Assembly: GCA_029204225.1 (NCBI GenBank)
Contig: MU832190.1
Span: 18,723-82,722 of the forward strand
Length of the DNA: 64,000 nt
Direction of reading: 5' to 3'
Source: Diphasiastrum complanatum
Lineage: Eukaryota; Streptophyta; Lycopodiopsida; Lycopodiales; Lycopodiaceae
In this document: one piece after another, positions 10,641 to 24,100 of the stretch
Numbering within the stretch: position 1 is the first letter of the stretch
Layout of the letters: each line of letters starts with the position of its first letter
Position numbers and translations under genes: made by a program
The notes under the pieces: generated by a model
The model's input: only the letters and a program-made list of their open reading frames with translations
The model's database searches: none
What the model was told of the DNA's origin: nothing

Positions 10641-13600
10641 GGGTGAGTTCTCTATCTAGAAACTAGTTTGATTTTGACGATTGTTCTTGATGATATGTCT
10701 CTTTAGTACTAATTCTTTAAAACCTAATGATTTTTTTCATGTTAGAAGCAAAATATTAGAAAAGAGGAAGTAAGTGTACTTTAAAACATGTACCAAATAC
10801 ACTTCAGATCAAAATGAAAGTTAGAAGGTAGGAGATCAATTTTCCATCTATAACAGATTGTTATTTTGTGACAGAAGAGTGTGTACCAAGTGACGATGTT
10901 AGTAGGAAAAAGATTTGTTTCAATGTCATGACTCCCCTTGTGTTGGCCACTAGGTATTCACAAAACATTATACTTAGTATGAAGAAACTTCTTCTAGCCA
11001 AGGATAAAATCTTTCGTAGAATTTTATATTATTAAGTGTAAATATTGTCAGATGGTTAGTGTTGATTGCTTAAAAGTTGGAGGACTGTTGTTGCCATTGG
11101 AAGTTCCATCTCAACAGTTGGTCTTCCCCGAATGCGAAAAGGTATTAATGCCATTTGGGTAATAGTTGATTGTCCTTGCTCAAATGATCTTGGGGTTATT
11201 ACAAGTATGTTAACTCGACAACGACAATGCTAAAAGCAACCGGTCACAACAAGTGCTTTTGTTGTCAGAGCAATGACAACATGCGCTTTTGTTGAGTCAC
11301 TTGAGAGACATTGAATGTGAAACCACCCTAAGCATGAGTTAGTTGGAATATAATGGTGTTTGAATCATACTACTAGGCTCTAAGGCCCAAACAAGCCAAC
11401 ATAAAAGAAAAACGCTTCCCATTCCTTCTTTGGAAGGAATACAAAGAGCCTCCTCCAAATAAACGGAAACCTTTTTCCAACTACCCTACCCTTCCTTCAT
11501 CAGACACAGACTTCACGTAACCCTCCTCCCTTTTTCTTTCCTGCATGCACTCACCATGTCTTCTTTAATGCTTTCCATAGTAGAGACGGATCAAGGATAT
11601 GAGCAGCTTCTGCTAAAGCATTTCGATTCTTTCCTTCTTTCTTTCTGTTTTTGAAAGCTCAATCAGAGGCGAAGTAGAATTGAATATGCCAAAAGTGTAG
11701 GTCATGGACTTGATATTTGGCGGCAAGAAGATATTGCGCCCCTGTAGTGAAGAAATCCATGCGACAGCCAGCTATCTGCCATACTGGCCCTTGCCTCTAG
11801 GTCATGGATTATATTCTTTTCAGATGGATCAAGAATTTGCACTTGTAGAATCAAGTATTGTTTTCTTTTCAGATCAATCAGGAATTTGCAGTTGTAAATC
11901 GAAGCTTTCTTTGTTCTTGTTGCTGGTGCACAGAAATGCTTGTTTCGGGTTTTCTTGTTTCTTCCACAATTATGTGACACACGGCACACAAAATTATCAC
12001 ACAAATTTATGTGTAGTCTGCGGCATTGTGCTGCATTTGGCATCATCAAACAAGAAGGCAAAAAAGCCTCGTGCTCATAGCTCTTTTCAACAATACCACA
12101 ATACTGAAGCCTTTCAGTCAACAAGCTGATTTTCCATTACCTACCAGTAGACTCTCTGTCGTACCCTATTGTTATCTTTTCAACATGTGGCCTTGACTCC
12201 TTGAGCTGGTTATTCTGAAGGCTAACATTCCTTCCTCTCAAATTATTACTTTTTACTTGTCCAGTATTCTCTTTGCTTGAACTCAAATCCTGTGGAAAAA
12301 TCATTGCTCGCAGCTGATTATCACACTCATTGAAAATTTTTAGTTTCTTACGTGGATCCACTTGTACATTTTTGGAGGAGTATTTTGAATGTGCTCTTGA
12401 CTTTAAATTGTTGGTCACATATACTGCTTACCTCTATATTAGTCTTACATTTTAGCCATCATAGTTTCTGAAGTCGTATTTGTTCAATGCTGATCACAGA
12501 GCCTTTGAAGAGGTAGAAGATGCTCAGTGGGAAATGGAGGCTTCTAGTTTATTTTGTAGATGTCTTGCTAGCCGCTCTATCCCTGACAGAAGGTGCAAGA
12601 GTTCGGTGTATGTTCCCCTGATCTTAGTAATGTATGGTTGATTATGAGTTTTTTCGTCCGAAACCCTCAGTTTTGAATCGTAAATGCACGTTAATTTGTG
12701 CAGTAGAAGTGCATGGATTTTCTTCAAAAAATAATGGTAGTAGAATTAAAAAAACTCTTATCAGATTGCTCATATGAAGCAGTTTGCTAATTGCTCGAAG
12801 AATGTCTGTAAATGCATTATATTTCTTTAGAGAAAACCGTGTTAAATCAGGTAGAATGAGGGCAACAGTAGATACCAGAATTGCAAGAAGCTTTTGTTGG
12901 TCACATTAGCTATATGTTACATGCTTGTAGTAGCATTGACAGAGTTATGGGGGATTATCTTTTAGACTTTCGAGTTTTGTTCTCCTTTTGATATGCTAAT
13001 TTGTTCACAATGCTCTTAATAACGAGCCATTCTAAGAAATTGAGTGTGATCCCTCTCTCTCTCAATGCACAATAGATATATATAAACTGTTGAGAAGTCA
13101 TAATAATCATCACTCACCAAGGATGTACCCATATACGCTCTGAAGAATCGTTCTATCAAGTCTCCATTGTTCACAATTTTGTTTATTCAACTCTCCATGT
13201 AGATGTTGGAAATTAGTAACTGTTTTGTTGTCCAGCTTGCCTCTATTTTAATGCTGTATGTTCTTATTGGCATTTTTGAGGGTGCACATGCCCCTATAGT
13301 TGGTCTAAATTTTTTACTAATAAGAAGTAATGCATCTTACTCAATGTCATGATGGTAAAGTTCTTGTTGTTTCACAGTAAATTTTTAATCAGTTTTAGAT
13401 CATTCTCCTATATTTTCCTTTTGTATCTCCTATACATGGCCCTATTTTATTTTATTCTATTTCTTGGAAGTTTGTTTCAGTTCTTGAACTATTGCTTATC
13501 AAGGGTAATCACTTGCTTCTAGTTCACCTATATATGCTCCTTTTCTCTACTAGCTCTTTTTCAAAATGCTTTTGAAGTCTATTTTGGGTTTGGAGTTTAT

Positions 13601-15120
13601 TTCCTATTAAGAAGTTGCATTGTAGCTTAATCATTTTTATAGTTTTCTTCTAAGTTTTTACATAGCTAAAGTGCCATTTTTACATAGTTAATTTATTATT
13701 ATCATTTTTTTTAATTATTCTTACTTTTTTTTGTCAGTTATGCTCTACTTTCTTTCTTTTCACTTCAATATTAGTCATTTCTTCAAACATTTCAAATGGG
13801 GGACTCTCTTGCCCTCTTTTTTTTGGTAGTAGAAATGAGGTTTAACTTTTTGCCTATATGTGAATTGAATAAAACATGATTTTGGAGAAGGCCCTACCAA
13901 ATGGTCTTCTTTCAAGTCTTTTCTTGTTAGTACTTATTATACAAATAACCATATTAGAATTTTGAATTGTCTTAGAAGTCTTATAGAAAAACGTTTATGT
14001 ACTTCTTTGCCTCTTAGGCCAATATGTACCACCCAATTAGTAATCTACGCCATTTATAACATACGCATGGTATATAGTGGCTAAACTTATTGCTTTGCTT
14101 TTGCATGTTTTCAAGAACATGTTCGAGAAGCTAGAAAAGTGCAAAGCTCTAAGTTTCTCATAGAAGATTCAAAATCTTTTCTTATTGCTATAGCTATATG
14201 TGGTTTTGAGTCTTTAGGTCTTTCCCCATTGAGCATATCAATGGCAACATTTCTGATTCTAAAGAGTGTTTTAAGGTAGCATGACTTTGTGAAATTTTTC
14301 ATGAGAACTCTTCACTCCCTTTTTTGCAGAGGTTATAATCTTGAGGGTAAGTCCACTCAGGAAGGAGTAGAAACATTGCTAGAAAAACTGCCATGTTGTG
14401 GAGGGCCCACCCTAAACCAAAAAACATTACACCATATGTTCACACTTCATAATGCTTTCAAGTTTTAATAAATTGTATCGCATAAATTGCCCCCTCTCCC
14501 CATCTTTCTCCTTGTCCTACTTCTAGTCCTCCTAACTTTTCGGGTTCCTAGTAATGTCGTCTCTAGAATGTTTACCTATAGTGATTACATAAGGAAGTTG
14601 CTTTATTTGGATCGTGTTATGTCTTTGTGTAAGTTCTCCCTAGACATGTTCAATAGATAAAATCCTATAACTTTTTTTGGTTGCGCTATACTTGTCAAGA
14701 CCTTGGTATACTAAGCTCTCACTTTTATCAACTTAAAACTCTTAGTCGCTTTCTGAAGTCCAAAGCTATTGTAAAATCTGTTTTTTTACCTTTAGTTATG
14801 ATTTACTCTTCACAATTTTTACTTTGTTATTTTGACAAAATTATTTCAACTCTATTCTTAGAAAGTTTGAATTTGTGAATGCTCTTCCTTGTGTGAACAA
14901 AATTTGGAATCATCCAGTGGTTGCTTGGAAATATGTTAAACTTCAGGGAAAAAGGCTTTCAATAATGTTAATATTGGTCAAAATCTTTCAGAAAAGAAAA
15001 TGTTGTGTATTCTTAATTGAGGTTGCTAGCTCTCCAAGCTCCTCTTGAAATCTACTAGTTGGTGAAAGAATGAGCTCCTCCCAAAAAAAGCATAACTACC
15101 TGGATTCTGGTCCTATGACA
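10641..15120. other. No gene recognised; low-complexity, T-rich on + strand
   Basis: No transposon domain or convincing gene was seen. A 47-bp near-tandem duplication lies at about 11819-11912 (two copies of a TTTCAGAT...AATTTGC..TTGTA block). Overlapping open frames of about 140 codons on both strands at 11702-12129 and a hydrophilic 93-codon reverse frame at 12137-12418 match nothing I know. A forward frame at about 12474-12645 is preceded by a possible AG acceptor. Together these could be exons of a decayed host gene, but I cannot support one. From 12730 to 15060 the forward strand is T-rich and intron-like. Confidence 0.3.
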
Positions 15121-15580
15121 TGTCATGTCCACAACTAATCTCGGATTGTTTATCCCGCTAGAGGTCAGTAGGCCTACCTTGACCCATAAGTTAATTATGA
15201 TTGTGAGGGGTTTGGGGCCCTCATGTGCATATGGTCTTAATTAATGCTTGGAGGCCTAAACTCATGATGGTGGATTTTTATGGGTCTATCAGTGAGTCAT
15301 AGGGGAACTGGATGATATGGCCGTGTCCAATGAGGTCTCATAATGCACTACTAGTGGTGCATGGGCATTGGGCTTTCACTAGTGTATGTTTGATTGTGGT
15401 GCTAGTAGCTATATGCTACTAGTTTGACTCCTCTATCCCTTGGTGGGTGATTGATCCACAACTTGGGGGCTACATCCATAAGATCTAGGTTTGGTTAGGT
15501 TACTTTGTCCACATCCGATTCCCTTGTGTTGCTTTGTTGCGGCTTGCTTGGCCAGTGCATCCTTTATAGGGGCTTTATAT
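15121..15580 (+). repeat. LTR (5' type) ending at a primer-binding site
   Basis: The right end is fixed by the primer-binding site that begins at 15581. The left end (TGTCATGTCC) is a guess. Several features resemble the LTR at 20728-21163, including a TGTCA start and TTGTGAGG-type blocks. No coding region of the element was recognised downstream, so this may be a solo or truncated LTR. Confidence 0.45.
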
Positions 15581-15593
15581 TGGTATCAGAACC
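15581..15593 (+). other. Primer-binding site, initiator-Met tRNA
   Basis: TGGTATCAGAACC differs at one base from TGGTATCAGAGCC, the site complementary to the 3' end of plant initiator-Met tRNA. It primes minus-strand cDNA synthesis in LTR retrotransposons. Confidence 0.7.
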
Positions 15594-18500
15594 AAGGCTA
15601 AGTGGTTTTGCCGGTACGGAAGTGCTCAATAGGTGGCCAATATTATGGAGACGGATCTTCGTGGTGGGTTCCTAAATTCTTGGATTTTGAGGAGCTAACG
15701 TTTGTGCAAAAGCTTGGTGGGTGATTCACGTCAATCTTCTTAAATCACGGGTTTTCAAGAGGATATCGATTGTAGGGGGTACTACCAAATGGACCAATCG
15801 GTTTGATAAAGTACGTTCTTGAATGGTGATTTTGAAGGGATTATGATTCACTAGTAACATTAAGTTTTTTGTGATTAGTTTTCCAATTTGCTTTTTTATG
15901 TTAAGCCAAGATTTTAGCTTCTTGAAAGCTGAAATGTTGTGCTTTCAAAGCCGGATTTATTGAGTACTTTACGGCAAAGCACCTAGACAATTTTTGCTAT
16001 GATAGAGGAGGTGATAGATGAGGTGAATGCTGGTTTTATTTGGAACAAGCTTTTTGAATTCACTTTTGAAAATGTCAATTTGATTGATGGTTTTTGTATA
16101 TGTTAGTGTATGTGCTTTTCCATCGTTATGTAATGATTGTTTCGCGTTTTGTATGGTCATTTAAAAAAAGCTGTTGTTTTTATTGGCATAACCAAGGAAA
16201 CATTTCCAGCATGGTTTGTTTCGATCTTTTGGTGAAATGTGTAACATATACTTTCAGATTGAATCACTGCTTTTGGTGTTGCCGTAAGGTGATTTGTGTT
16301 ACCGTAAGGTGATTTGTGAAGCTAAATTCATGAAGCTTTGATGGGTAATAAGATGGAAATACGGTATGAGAATAGAACTTTTATTCTTCCGAGACTGTAA
16401 ATGATATATTAGTCGTTTCCATTCTGATAAGACTATTAATGTTTACAGCATACAATGTAAGCCACATTCTGGTTCCGTTTCCATTCTTTCCCACAAGCTT
16501 TGTTTTCAGCATCTAAATTACAGCATACTTCTAAAGTAGCATTTTGCTGGATTAATCAATAAAGCTAAATCAGGAACCTGGCTGAAAAAGTAAAACTAAC
16601 TGAAAGCTTGCTTTTGCTTTTACACAAGCACGTTTTTTGCTTGTATCACCTGCAAAACAAGTTAAATGATATTGTTTTTTCCTTGGTTTACTAGATTTAC
16701 GTTAAATTTGGCGGTTTGGCAATCTATAACCAAAGTTTTTTTTTGCAAACGATTATGACCTCACCAGTTTGCCTACTTTAATATAAGTCTAATGGTATTA
16801 TTTTTTCAAACACGTATTAGTCATTAAAAATGGTTTTTTTATGGACATTGCTTTGACAAGCATAATAATACCCGGAACAAATTTGTATGTTAACGGAAAT
16901 TTTTCCTAATATTTGGTAATTGAGGAAGTTCCCATTGATTTACACATGTAGTAAAGCCGCTTTTTTTGGAACTTCATAACCAAGTAATATAATCAAAGCA
17001 AATCGGTTAACTACCGTGTGGGCAATCGGAATTTGGGCAATAACTTTCAAAAGGTTTTTGATTTTTTTGTCCAGGATGATGTCGCCTTTTAATCACTGAC
17101 ATGGTATCATGAAAGGGCATGCATGGCTAAACAGCCACGAGACCCAAAACCAATAAGACAATGAATTACAAGAAAAAAGATTTTTGATTAAATTCCAACT
17201 CATTCTTTCCCATTTCTACATCTGTCACTCATGGTATGTTACAATTCTTTCAGTAACTGGAAAGACTAAGAAAAGAGTGAAGAAAAATATGAGCTGGAAT
17301 TTTAAAGTTGGCATAGTACCGACTTGCATAGTATCGACTTGCACAAAAGTTATATGAGTAAATCAAAAAATTGATTTTTGGACAATTAGATCGGGAAGTG
17401 GATGATTTTCCTAGAGGAAGAACCTATGGTATGGGACGCAGGCAATTCCAAAGGAGAGATATGAAACTAACTAGATCTGATTGACCATGGTATGGTCGTA
17501 AATCTAAAATGATGCCAAATACTATTGGTCATGATCCCTTATGGATATACCAAATTTACAAAATCGGAAACCCTACAAGCTATTTCTTTATGCATGGAAT
17601 ATATTTGTAAATTTCTTAAACAATAATTGACTCAATTTCATGTGATTCCTTGGAAGGTAATTTTATTAGACCTTGGACGATGTCACATGACTAACAAAAT
17701 TGGTTATAATATATCATTCCTCTTACTTGAATATTCAATATATTCTTTTCGGATTATACGTATCAATCATTTTTGGGATAGCAAAGAAAATCTTTGGATA
17801 AGTCATTCAGAAAAATGTGTTGGGTCATTAAATGTGTTAAGTTACGTGTATGTAACACATATTCTTGACTTTTAATGATTTTTCGATATTCTTTAAGACT
17901 TTTCCTAGGCCATATCTAGATTGATATGACACCTATTGGAAACTTGTACAGTTTGCTATAGAAAGGGGAGAAGTAGAAGGATAGAAAGTTATCTTCAAGA
18001 GATGTCTATTACATTGATTTTGGGAGGAATCCATAAAATGTATAAAGCACCTATTTATAGAATCAAAATTGATAGGATATTATTGACATAACAAGAATCT
18101 TCTAAGGATAGTCATATATATCTAGTTAGAAGAAGAAAGTGGAGTGGAATAGAAAAAACATACTTGTAATAGAAAAGTTGATGTTTACAAATCTGATTGA
18201 TTAGTATCAAAACTAGAGAGTTCTATTACAAGAAGCTAATTCCTTGCAGATTGTAATTAGCTTGATCTTAGCGTAAACTAGGATCTGTAAGTTGCAAGGA
18301 ATGGAACTCACTCTAAGAATATATTCTTTTGAGATAATAATCTCCAGTTGAGATTTTGGTTACGAAATAGCACTCTTTGAGAAACATTCTCTCTTAGAGT
18401 TAACTGAGTTACAAGATTCTCAGTTGAAAAAGTGTTGGTTACAGATTGAGTAAAACCAGTAGAGATATGCTACGTAGTGAATCATTGTGTGAGATCATAA

Positions 18501-18779
18501 TTTCTTTGTGCAAGTTCTTAATCATGTGGATCTACAATGTATTCCTATATGCATGCATAAACTAGTCGATAAACATAGGCATATTGATGCAAATTGTATA
18601 GAGACAATTACTCTTGGGTTAATAGTGATATCTCGATGAGAATTGCTTATTTACCTAGGAAAAATTAGAATCAGATTGAATGCGGTGTTTTGGATCCACA
18701 CCTAGACATTCAAATATTTTCTAAATCCGATACAATTAACTAGGTCAAGAATGCTACTCCCGAGTTAGTTGTTTGAATT
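15594..18779. other. No gene recognised
   Basis: The first few hundred bases may be leader of the LTR element whose primer-binding site is at 15581. A 20-bp direct repeat (CCGTAAGGTGATTTGTG core) sits at 16281-16320. A perfect 9-bp inverted repeat AAGCTAATT/AATTAGCTT flanks a 13-base loop near 18232-18262. An 82-codon frame at 17627-17875 shows no known domain. Nothing else was recognised. Confidence 0.3.
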
Positions 18780-19177
18780 AATAATATATGTTCATATATT
18801 AGTATCAATGATGGATACAAAATAGCAAAAGATATTCACATAGCATTCTCCAACTAAGAAACTGTATGAATATCAATGGCTGCCAATAGCTTAGGCAGAT
18901 TTCCAACTAAGATATCCAAATAGTACAACTCCCCTACAAGAAGCCCAAGACTCAGATGATCAAAACTAGCAAATGACCAGCCTTAGTGGCTATTTATAGT
19001 GGATATCCTAGCTCCCTTCATATTGATTTGAAGGGAAATTCAAATTCAAATTTAGGGCCAAAAATAAAAAAACATGTAAAATAGTATTTCTAGGCCCGTC
19101 ACGTGTAAATATAAATTGCGTGTACACTAATATTGTCGAAAGTAGAGAGGTATGGACTATAATATGTGTCAATAACA
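18780..19177 (-). repeat. 3' LTR of the reverse-strand chromovirus, with polypurine tract
   Basis: On the reverse strand AAGGGGGGAG (19178-19187) is directly followed by TGTTATTGACACATA, a polypurine tract and the TG start of an LTR. A reverse-strand TATAAATAGCC lies near 18990. The coding relic of a gypsy chromovirus lies next to it on the correct side. The distal end near 18780 is an estimate; no 5' LTR was found. Confidence 0.55.
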
Positions 19178-19239
19178 CTCCCCCCTTCTAAAACATTGCT
19201 CTCAATGTGGGCTAGTAAAATTTTAATTACTAGAGCTAC

Positions 19240-20400
19240 TTCAGTTTCGCTATATTGTCATTTTCTTTCCAGGGTATTCATTTCGTGCTAGGGGTGTCCA
19301 AAAGCCGAATCCCCTACAGCCGCGGATGTCCGCTTTTAGTACAATGAAGCAAAGAGAATTACTAATCTCAATTCTACTATATGACAAGACTAGATCAGTA
19401 TGTAAGTAATGGAGGTAGTCGGGCATCTGAGGTATCACCATCAACAAGTAATGAAGAATCAAGAGCAAGAGCAACAGGAGCAGCGGGACCATCAATATCT
19501 GAAAGATCAACAGGAGGGATGTCAGCAACAACATCAAAATTAGGGACACCCACATCATGGAAATCAACAACAAGAATAAGATTAGATGAATCAGGTGCAA
19601 TGTCCAGAGGTGGAACAACAACCGCATTAGCAAGAATAGAAAATGGTGCGGCATCAGGATAAAAAACAATGGTGTCACGTACTAATGCATAAACAAAATG
19701 AGCCTGTTCCTACAATAAAGGTGAGTGGGCAAAAACATCGAAAGACTCTCATGTAACTTCATCAATTGGACGAACGTCCCATTGGACCAAAAACTGGGCA
19801 AGACGACGACGACAACGACGACGTAAAATGACCCAAACTTGTAAAATAGTAGCAGTTAAAAATGGGAAAAGGTCTGATCAGTAGGAAACAAAGGATCACG
19901 AGGTTCACCAGGAAGAAGAGACAAATGAAGTAGACTAACATAAAATATGTCACAAGCATGAGTAGTAGCAAGTAACTGTAAATGATAAGTAACAAACCTA
20001 AGTTTTTCCACAATTTGGAATGGACCATCCATAGTAATGTGCAGACAATTTTTTAGTAAGAGCACGACCCTATACAAACTTATGACGTGCAACAGTTAAA
20101 TGAACATAAATAGACTGGCCCTCAGCAAACTCTAAAAATGACATATGACGATCAGTCAATGACTTATAACGATGTTCAGCTTGCGCCAAATGTTAATGTG
20201 CCTACACAATAGAATCATGAGAGTTAGTAAGAAAAGAAGGTAAAGTAACATGAACATCATTAGGTCGGGGTGGAGTACCTGGTAGCAGTGGAGAATATCC
20301 ATTAGCCCTGTGTTGGTACTTACCAAACTGTTATAACTATAATCTACAAAACCCAAATGTTGATTCCAATCGCAAACGAAACCATCAACCATACGTGCAA
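19240..20400 (-). pseudogene. Ty3/gypsy chromovirus integrase C-terminus with chromodomain-like tail
   Basis: Read on the reverse strand across frames: an integrase segment WNQHLGFVDYSYNSLVSTNTG (partial) near 20340, AQAEHRYKSLTDRHMSFLEF near 20180, then GPFQIVEKLRFVTYHLQLLA at about 20030 and FYVSLLHLSLLPGEP. At about 19850-19745 comes RRRCRRLAQFLVQWDVRPID followed by EVT and ESF, the YLVQW..L...E.TWE pattern of chromoviral chromodomains, which are known to steer integration to particular chromatin. The earlier integrase core, RT and gag are missing or too decayed to see. Multiple stops. The adjacent polypurine tract and LTR agree with the strand. Confidence 0.72.
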
Positions 20401-20727
20401 AATCAGCGATATAGGTACCCCAAGAAAGGTTAGCAGCATAAGAAGATTAATATCAAGGAGTAGAAACATAAGCAGAACAACAATCATGCTGCAATATCAT
20501 GGAAGACCAAGTGATATGCCAGGAAACATGAAGCATAAAGACATCATCCTACAAAGGATAGCTAGAATGGAAAAATGCACACCAACATGGTCAAAAGCCC
20601 AAGGTATCCATAAGGCCCATGTATGAGAAGTAGCAAGGGCACTTTTATGTCCACGTCCTAAACATAGGATTCAGTATAGTCCTAGACTTGGATACTCGGT
20701 ACTCTAGTGAATCAAGCTTATTAGTTA

Positions 20728-21163
20728 TGTCACATCATATTGGATGTCACCCACAAGTAATTAATAATCTTGTGAGGCCCAGACACACTAATTGGAGTTA
20801 GTACAAGGTTTGGGACTGTATATGCATGTGTAGAGTATCAATAGCAATGCTATGAATAGAGGATCCATGCTTAGAGACTCTATTATAGTGGAATCTATGT
20901 ATAGGGGAGTTTGGACCTTGCATTACTATATGCACAGGTGGTTCTAAGCCTTATATAAGGAGGTGAAACTTGCCCTACTACACCATCATTCGGTTGATTC
21001 ATTGCCAGGATCTCTCTCTACTCTCATGCTTCCTATTCCTTGGCTTGGGGGTGAATCTTCTAGAGATTGATTGGTTGCTTCTACTTGGTTGGGTGGTTTC
21101 TCCAACAATGTGTTCTCTATTGTTTTGTCTTGTAAGCAGGATCTTGAGGAGGCGACCCTTACA
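20728..21163 (+). repeat. LTR (5' type) ending at a primer-binding site
   Basis: The segment begins TGTCACATCATATTGG and ends CCCTTACA. A TATA-like TTATATAAGG lies near 20951. It is followed directly by TTGGTATCAGTGG (21164-21176), a variant initiator-Met primer-binding site. The left end is inferred from the TG dinucleotide. No matching second LTR was found, so the element is truncated or solo. Confidence 0.55.
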
Positions 21164-21176
21164 TTGGTATCAGTGG
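21164..21176 (+). other. Primer-binding site, variant initiator-Met type
   Basis: TTGGTATCAGTGG follows the CA end of the LTR at 20728-21163. It keeps the TGGTATCAG core but diverges in the last bases. Confidence 0.5.
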
Positions 21177-24100
21177 AAGGCTTTCGAAGATAGGAGAACT
21201 TGGAAAAGTGCTACTTTTTGTCAAAATTTCGGTGTGGATCGGTTGAAATTCTCTTCAAGGTGGAGAGCAAGGTTTCAAGTGGGTGTACTATGCTGGTTTC
21301 CATTTGCATGTTGCTAAGATCCATTACTCTCAAATCTTTTGGGGTTTTATGGAGAATTGTCCTAGAAAGCCAATTTGTGATGCTTTTTTGGATCTTTTTC
21401 TTGTGTAGATCAAATCTTGTGTAGACATGAATTTTCCAGCAAGTGTACTTTTATTTTAGGAAACAATAAAGATGAAATTAATGATTCACACTAGTTCTTT
21501 TCATGATTTATGATTCTTGACTATATTTTGGTCAAAATTGCTTGTTTTTTCATGCTTTTTTGACTCAAAATGCATAGTAAGAACACAAATCCAGCAAGAT
21601 CAGATCAATTAGATGGCTATAATTCTGTAAATGGGTTTTCATGTGCTAGAGAAAGAGTTTCATGTCATGAGATTCCACTTTATAGTGAAGAAAAAACTCG
21701 AAAATAGTCAAAAATCATCATTTTTGCTTGTTTTTTTTTTTTTTCATAAAGTTGGATAGTAGGTGGCTGTAAAACACCATGTAGAGCTGGTTAAAAGTTG
21801 AACCAAAGTCTTTTGAACCTGTCCCTGGATTTAGAGCCAATAATTTCATGAATTGGGCTTATAGAAGGTAAAAAAGGACCAAAAAATAACCTATTTTTGT
21901 GGTTTTTGGGGGATGGAGCTCTCAATCCATAAGGAGATCATGCTGGGAATTTTTACAGCATGATTAGCATTCCTTTATACCTTCCCACCAAGCTATCGGA
22001 CCTGTAATTATGGCCGATGGCTTATGCTCCATCTCCATCAAGTTTGAAGCTATATTGACTTCTACAAACCAAGAAATCTTTGTTCTCAGCCTATACTGCT
22101 CCTTAGGACCTGTATGAATGCTTCACGGAAGTCTAATAGACCATTTAAGACTATTGGTATCATCACTTTTTGGGCTAGGATGGGTGTTTGCACGTTTTTA
22201 CAACATGAGGCCTTGAAAAAGTGCGCCCTACTACAGAATTTCTGATGCTTTGTTCTCACACGTGTGAAGCCTAGGTGGCAGGCTAATGTGGCAAGCATCT
22301 CGGTCACTTGGTCTCCCTATGTACTGTGCTTTATAATGTCTAATTTGGTGCACTGTAGCCAAAGTTATGGCCGTGTGAAATTTTGGCAGTTTTGTGCGTA
22401 AAATTGGCAAAATTTATAATTGTTCTTATTGCATGCTAGTCTGTTCCCTAATTTGTGGTACTATGCTTGCATGGATTGATTGCATGTTGATTCTCAGTGA
22501 GATTCCGACATGCATGAGGGATTTACAGTCGGATTGAGTGGTTATATGCATGTGCTCTGAAGGTTGGGTCACAAATTGGTATCATTGGTTGACAAACTCC
22601 ATAAAACTGAAGTTTACGTAAGAAATTTCGTAATGATGTTTTGTGACTGATGTAGTGCTTTGAATGCCAGTTAGACATTGGTTTAGTAATATTAGAAGTT
22701 GAACAGTATTTCAATTTTGCGATTTCGATTGCCTTTTGTACTAACAGAATTTTCGTCAGAATTTTTTGAATTATGTAAAATGAACCAAAAATTGAATTTT
22801 TCCGAAAAATCAATATTTTTTTATCTATGGAATGTGTTTGGATTAGTGAATTGACTATGCTGAATTTATCAATCAAAGTTAGTCACTGAGTTTTCACTAA
22901 GGCTAAATTATTTTTCAGTTTTAGATAATTTAAAATTGACAGAAGGAACTGCAATGAGTTTGATGACAGTTTATACTGTAATGTCATTTTAACTTTTTGA
23001 GTAGGGAACTCCTAGGTTGAAAGTTAAAATTATTATTTTTTTAAGTTGAATTTTATATTTGGTTAAAATTTGAAATTGGTTACCTGTCTGATATATTTCT
23101 AATCGATATTTGATAATTAGAAATGGGTCAAGTGAACGTTTGTGCTAGATACTCGTCAAAATTGAATCTAAAACTGTCAAACAATATGAAATGTCCAGAG
23201 GGAATGGATGGCAAGAGAATTCTTTACCGGTTAGTGAAATCTAACTTGATACAATTTAAGAGCTACTGAAATCCTATTGGTAGGATTTCCATACATGTAA
23301 TTTCATATTCTGACGTTTTGATAGTTTTGTTGATATTGACGGAGTAATGCCAAACCAGTCAATAAAAAAAAATCCAATTTTATTGGAAAAATTGTAATTA
23401 ATAAGAACTGATCAAAAGTAAACAAAACTGATTTCATTTTCTATTTAAATTCCTATGCAAAAGATCATACTAGTATTGTTTTTCATACTAGTGGATGATT
23501 TTTGTATATCGACGATTCAACCCAAATATAGAATAGAAATGAAATTGTTTCAGACTTTTTCCTATGGTAATTTTTTTTTTTACATTTACTAATGTCTTTA
23601 TATCTCCGTTGCACATTAGTTGAAACAGATTTTTAGGGGACTGAAAATTCAAAGGGGGGAAGAAAAATGGACATCAAAGGCAATAAGTGTGATCGGGAAA
23701 TGTATTTCATAGTTAGGATTTTGGTAGTCCCTATAAATAGTTGTTTAATACCGGATATTAGTTTCCCGGAAGGAATTCATTTAGTTATATGAATCCGGTA
23801 CAAGTTCAGGAGTTGTCAAAACCACAACTACCTACACAATAACCAAGATTGGCACTCCCAGGTCCAAGAGGACCTGTCCAAGATTTAGAGAATTACAAGT
23901 TATGATGCAAATATCACTTTTGCTCTTGCTTGATTCACATACAAATGATCTCCAATATGGAGTATTTACATGAAGGAGAGAGGTCGAACTGGTTTGACCT
24001 ATTTCATACGTGTGGGGCGCTTGCATGTTTGCCTCTCTTAGTATTCCATCCTTATTCAATGATTTTGCACCATCTAGAAAAACTAGAAATTGCCAAATTT

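Noticed and set aside
11702-12129. Two overlapping frames of about 140 codons on opposite strands
   Set aside because: No recognisable domain on either strand; mirrored open frames suggest chance.
13990-14340. Possible LINE reverse transcriptase
   Set aside because: A few LRPI and VAKLIA-like strings only; no catalytic motif and many stops.
19250-19678. 142-codon Leu-rich reverse frame
   Set aside because: Shifted reading of the chromovirus C-terminal region; not a membrane protein.
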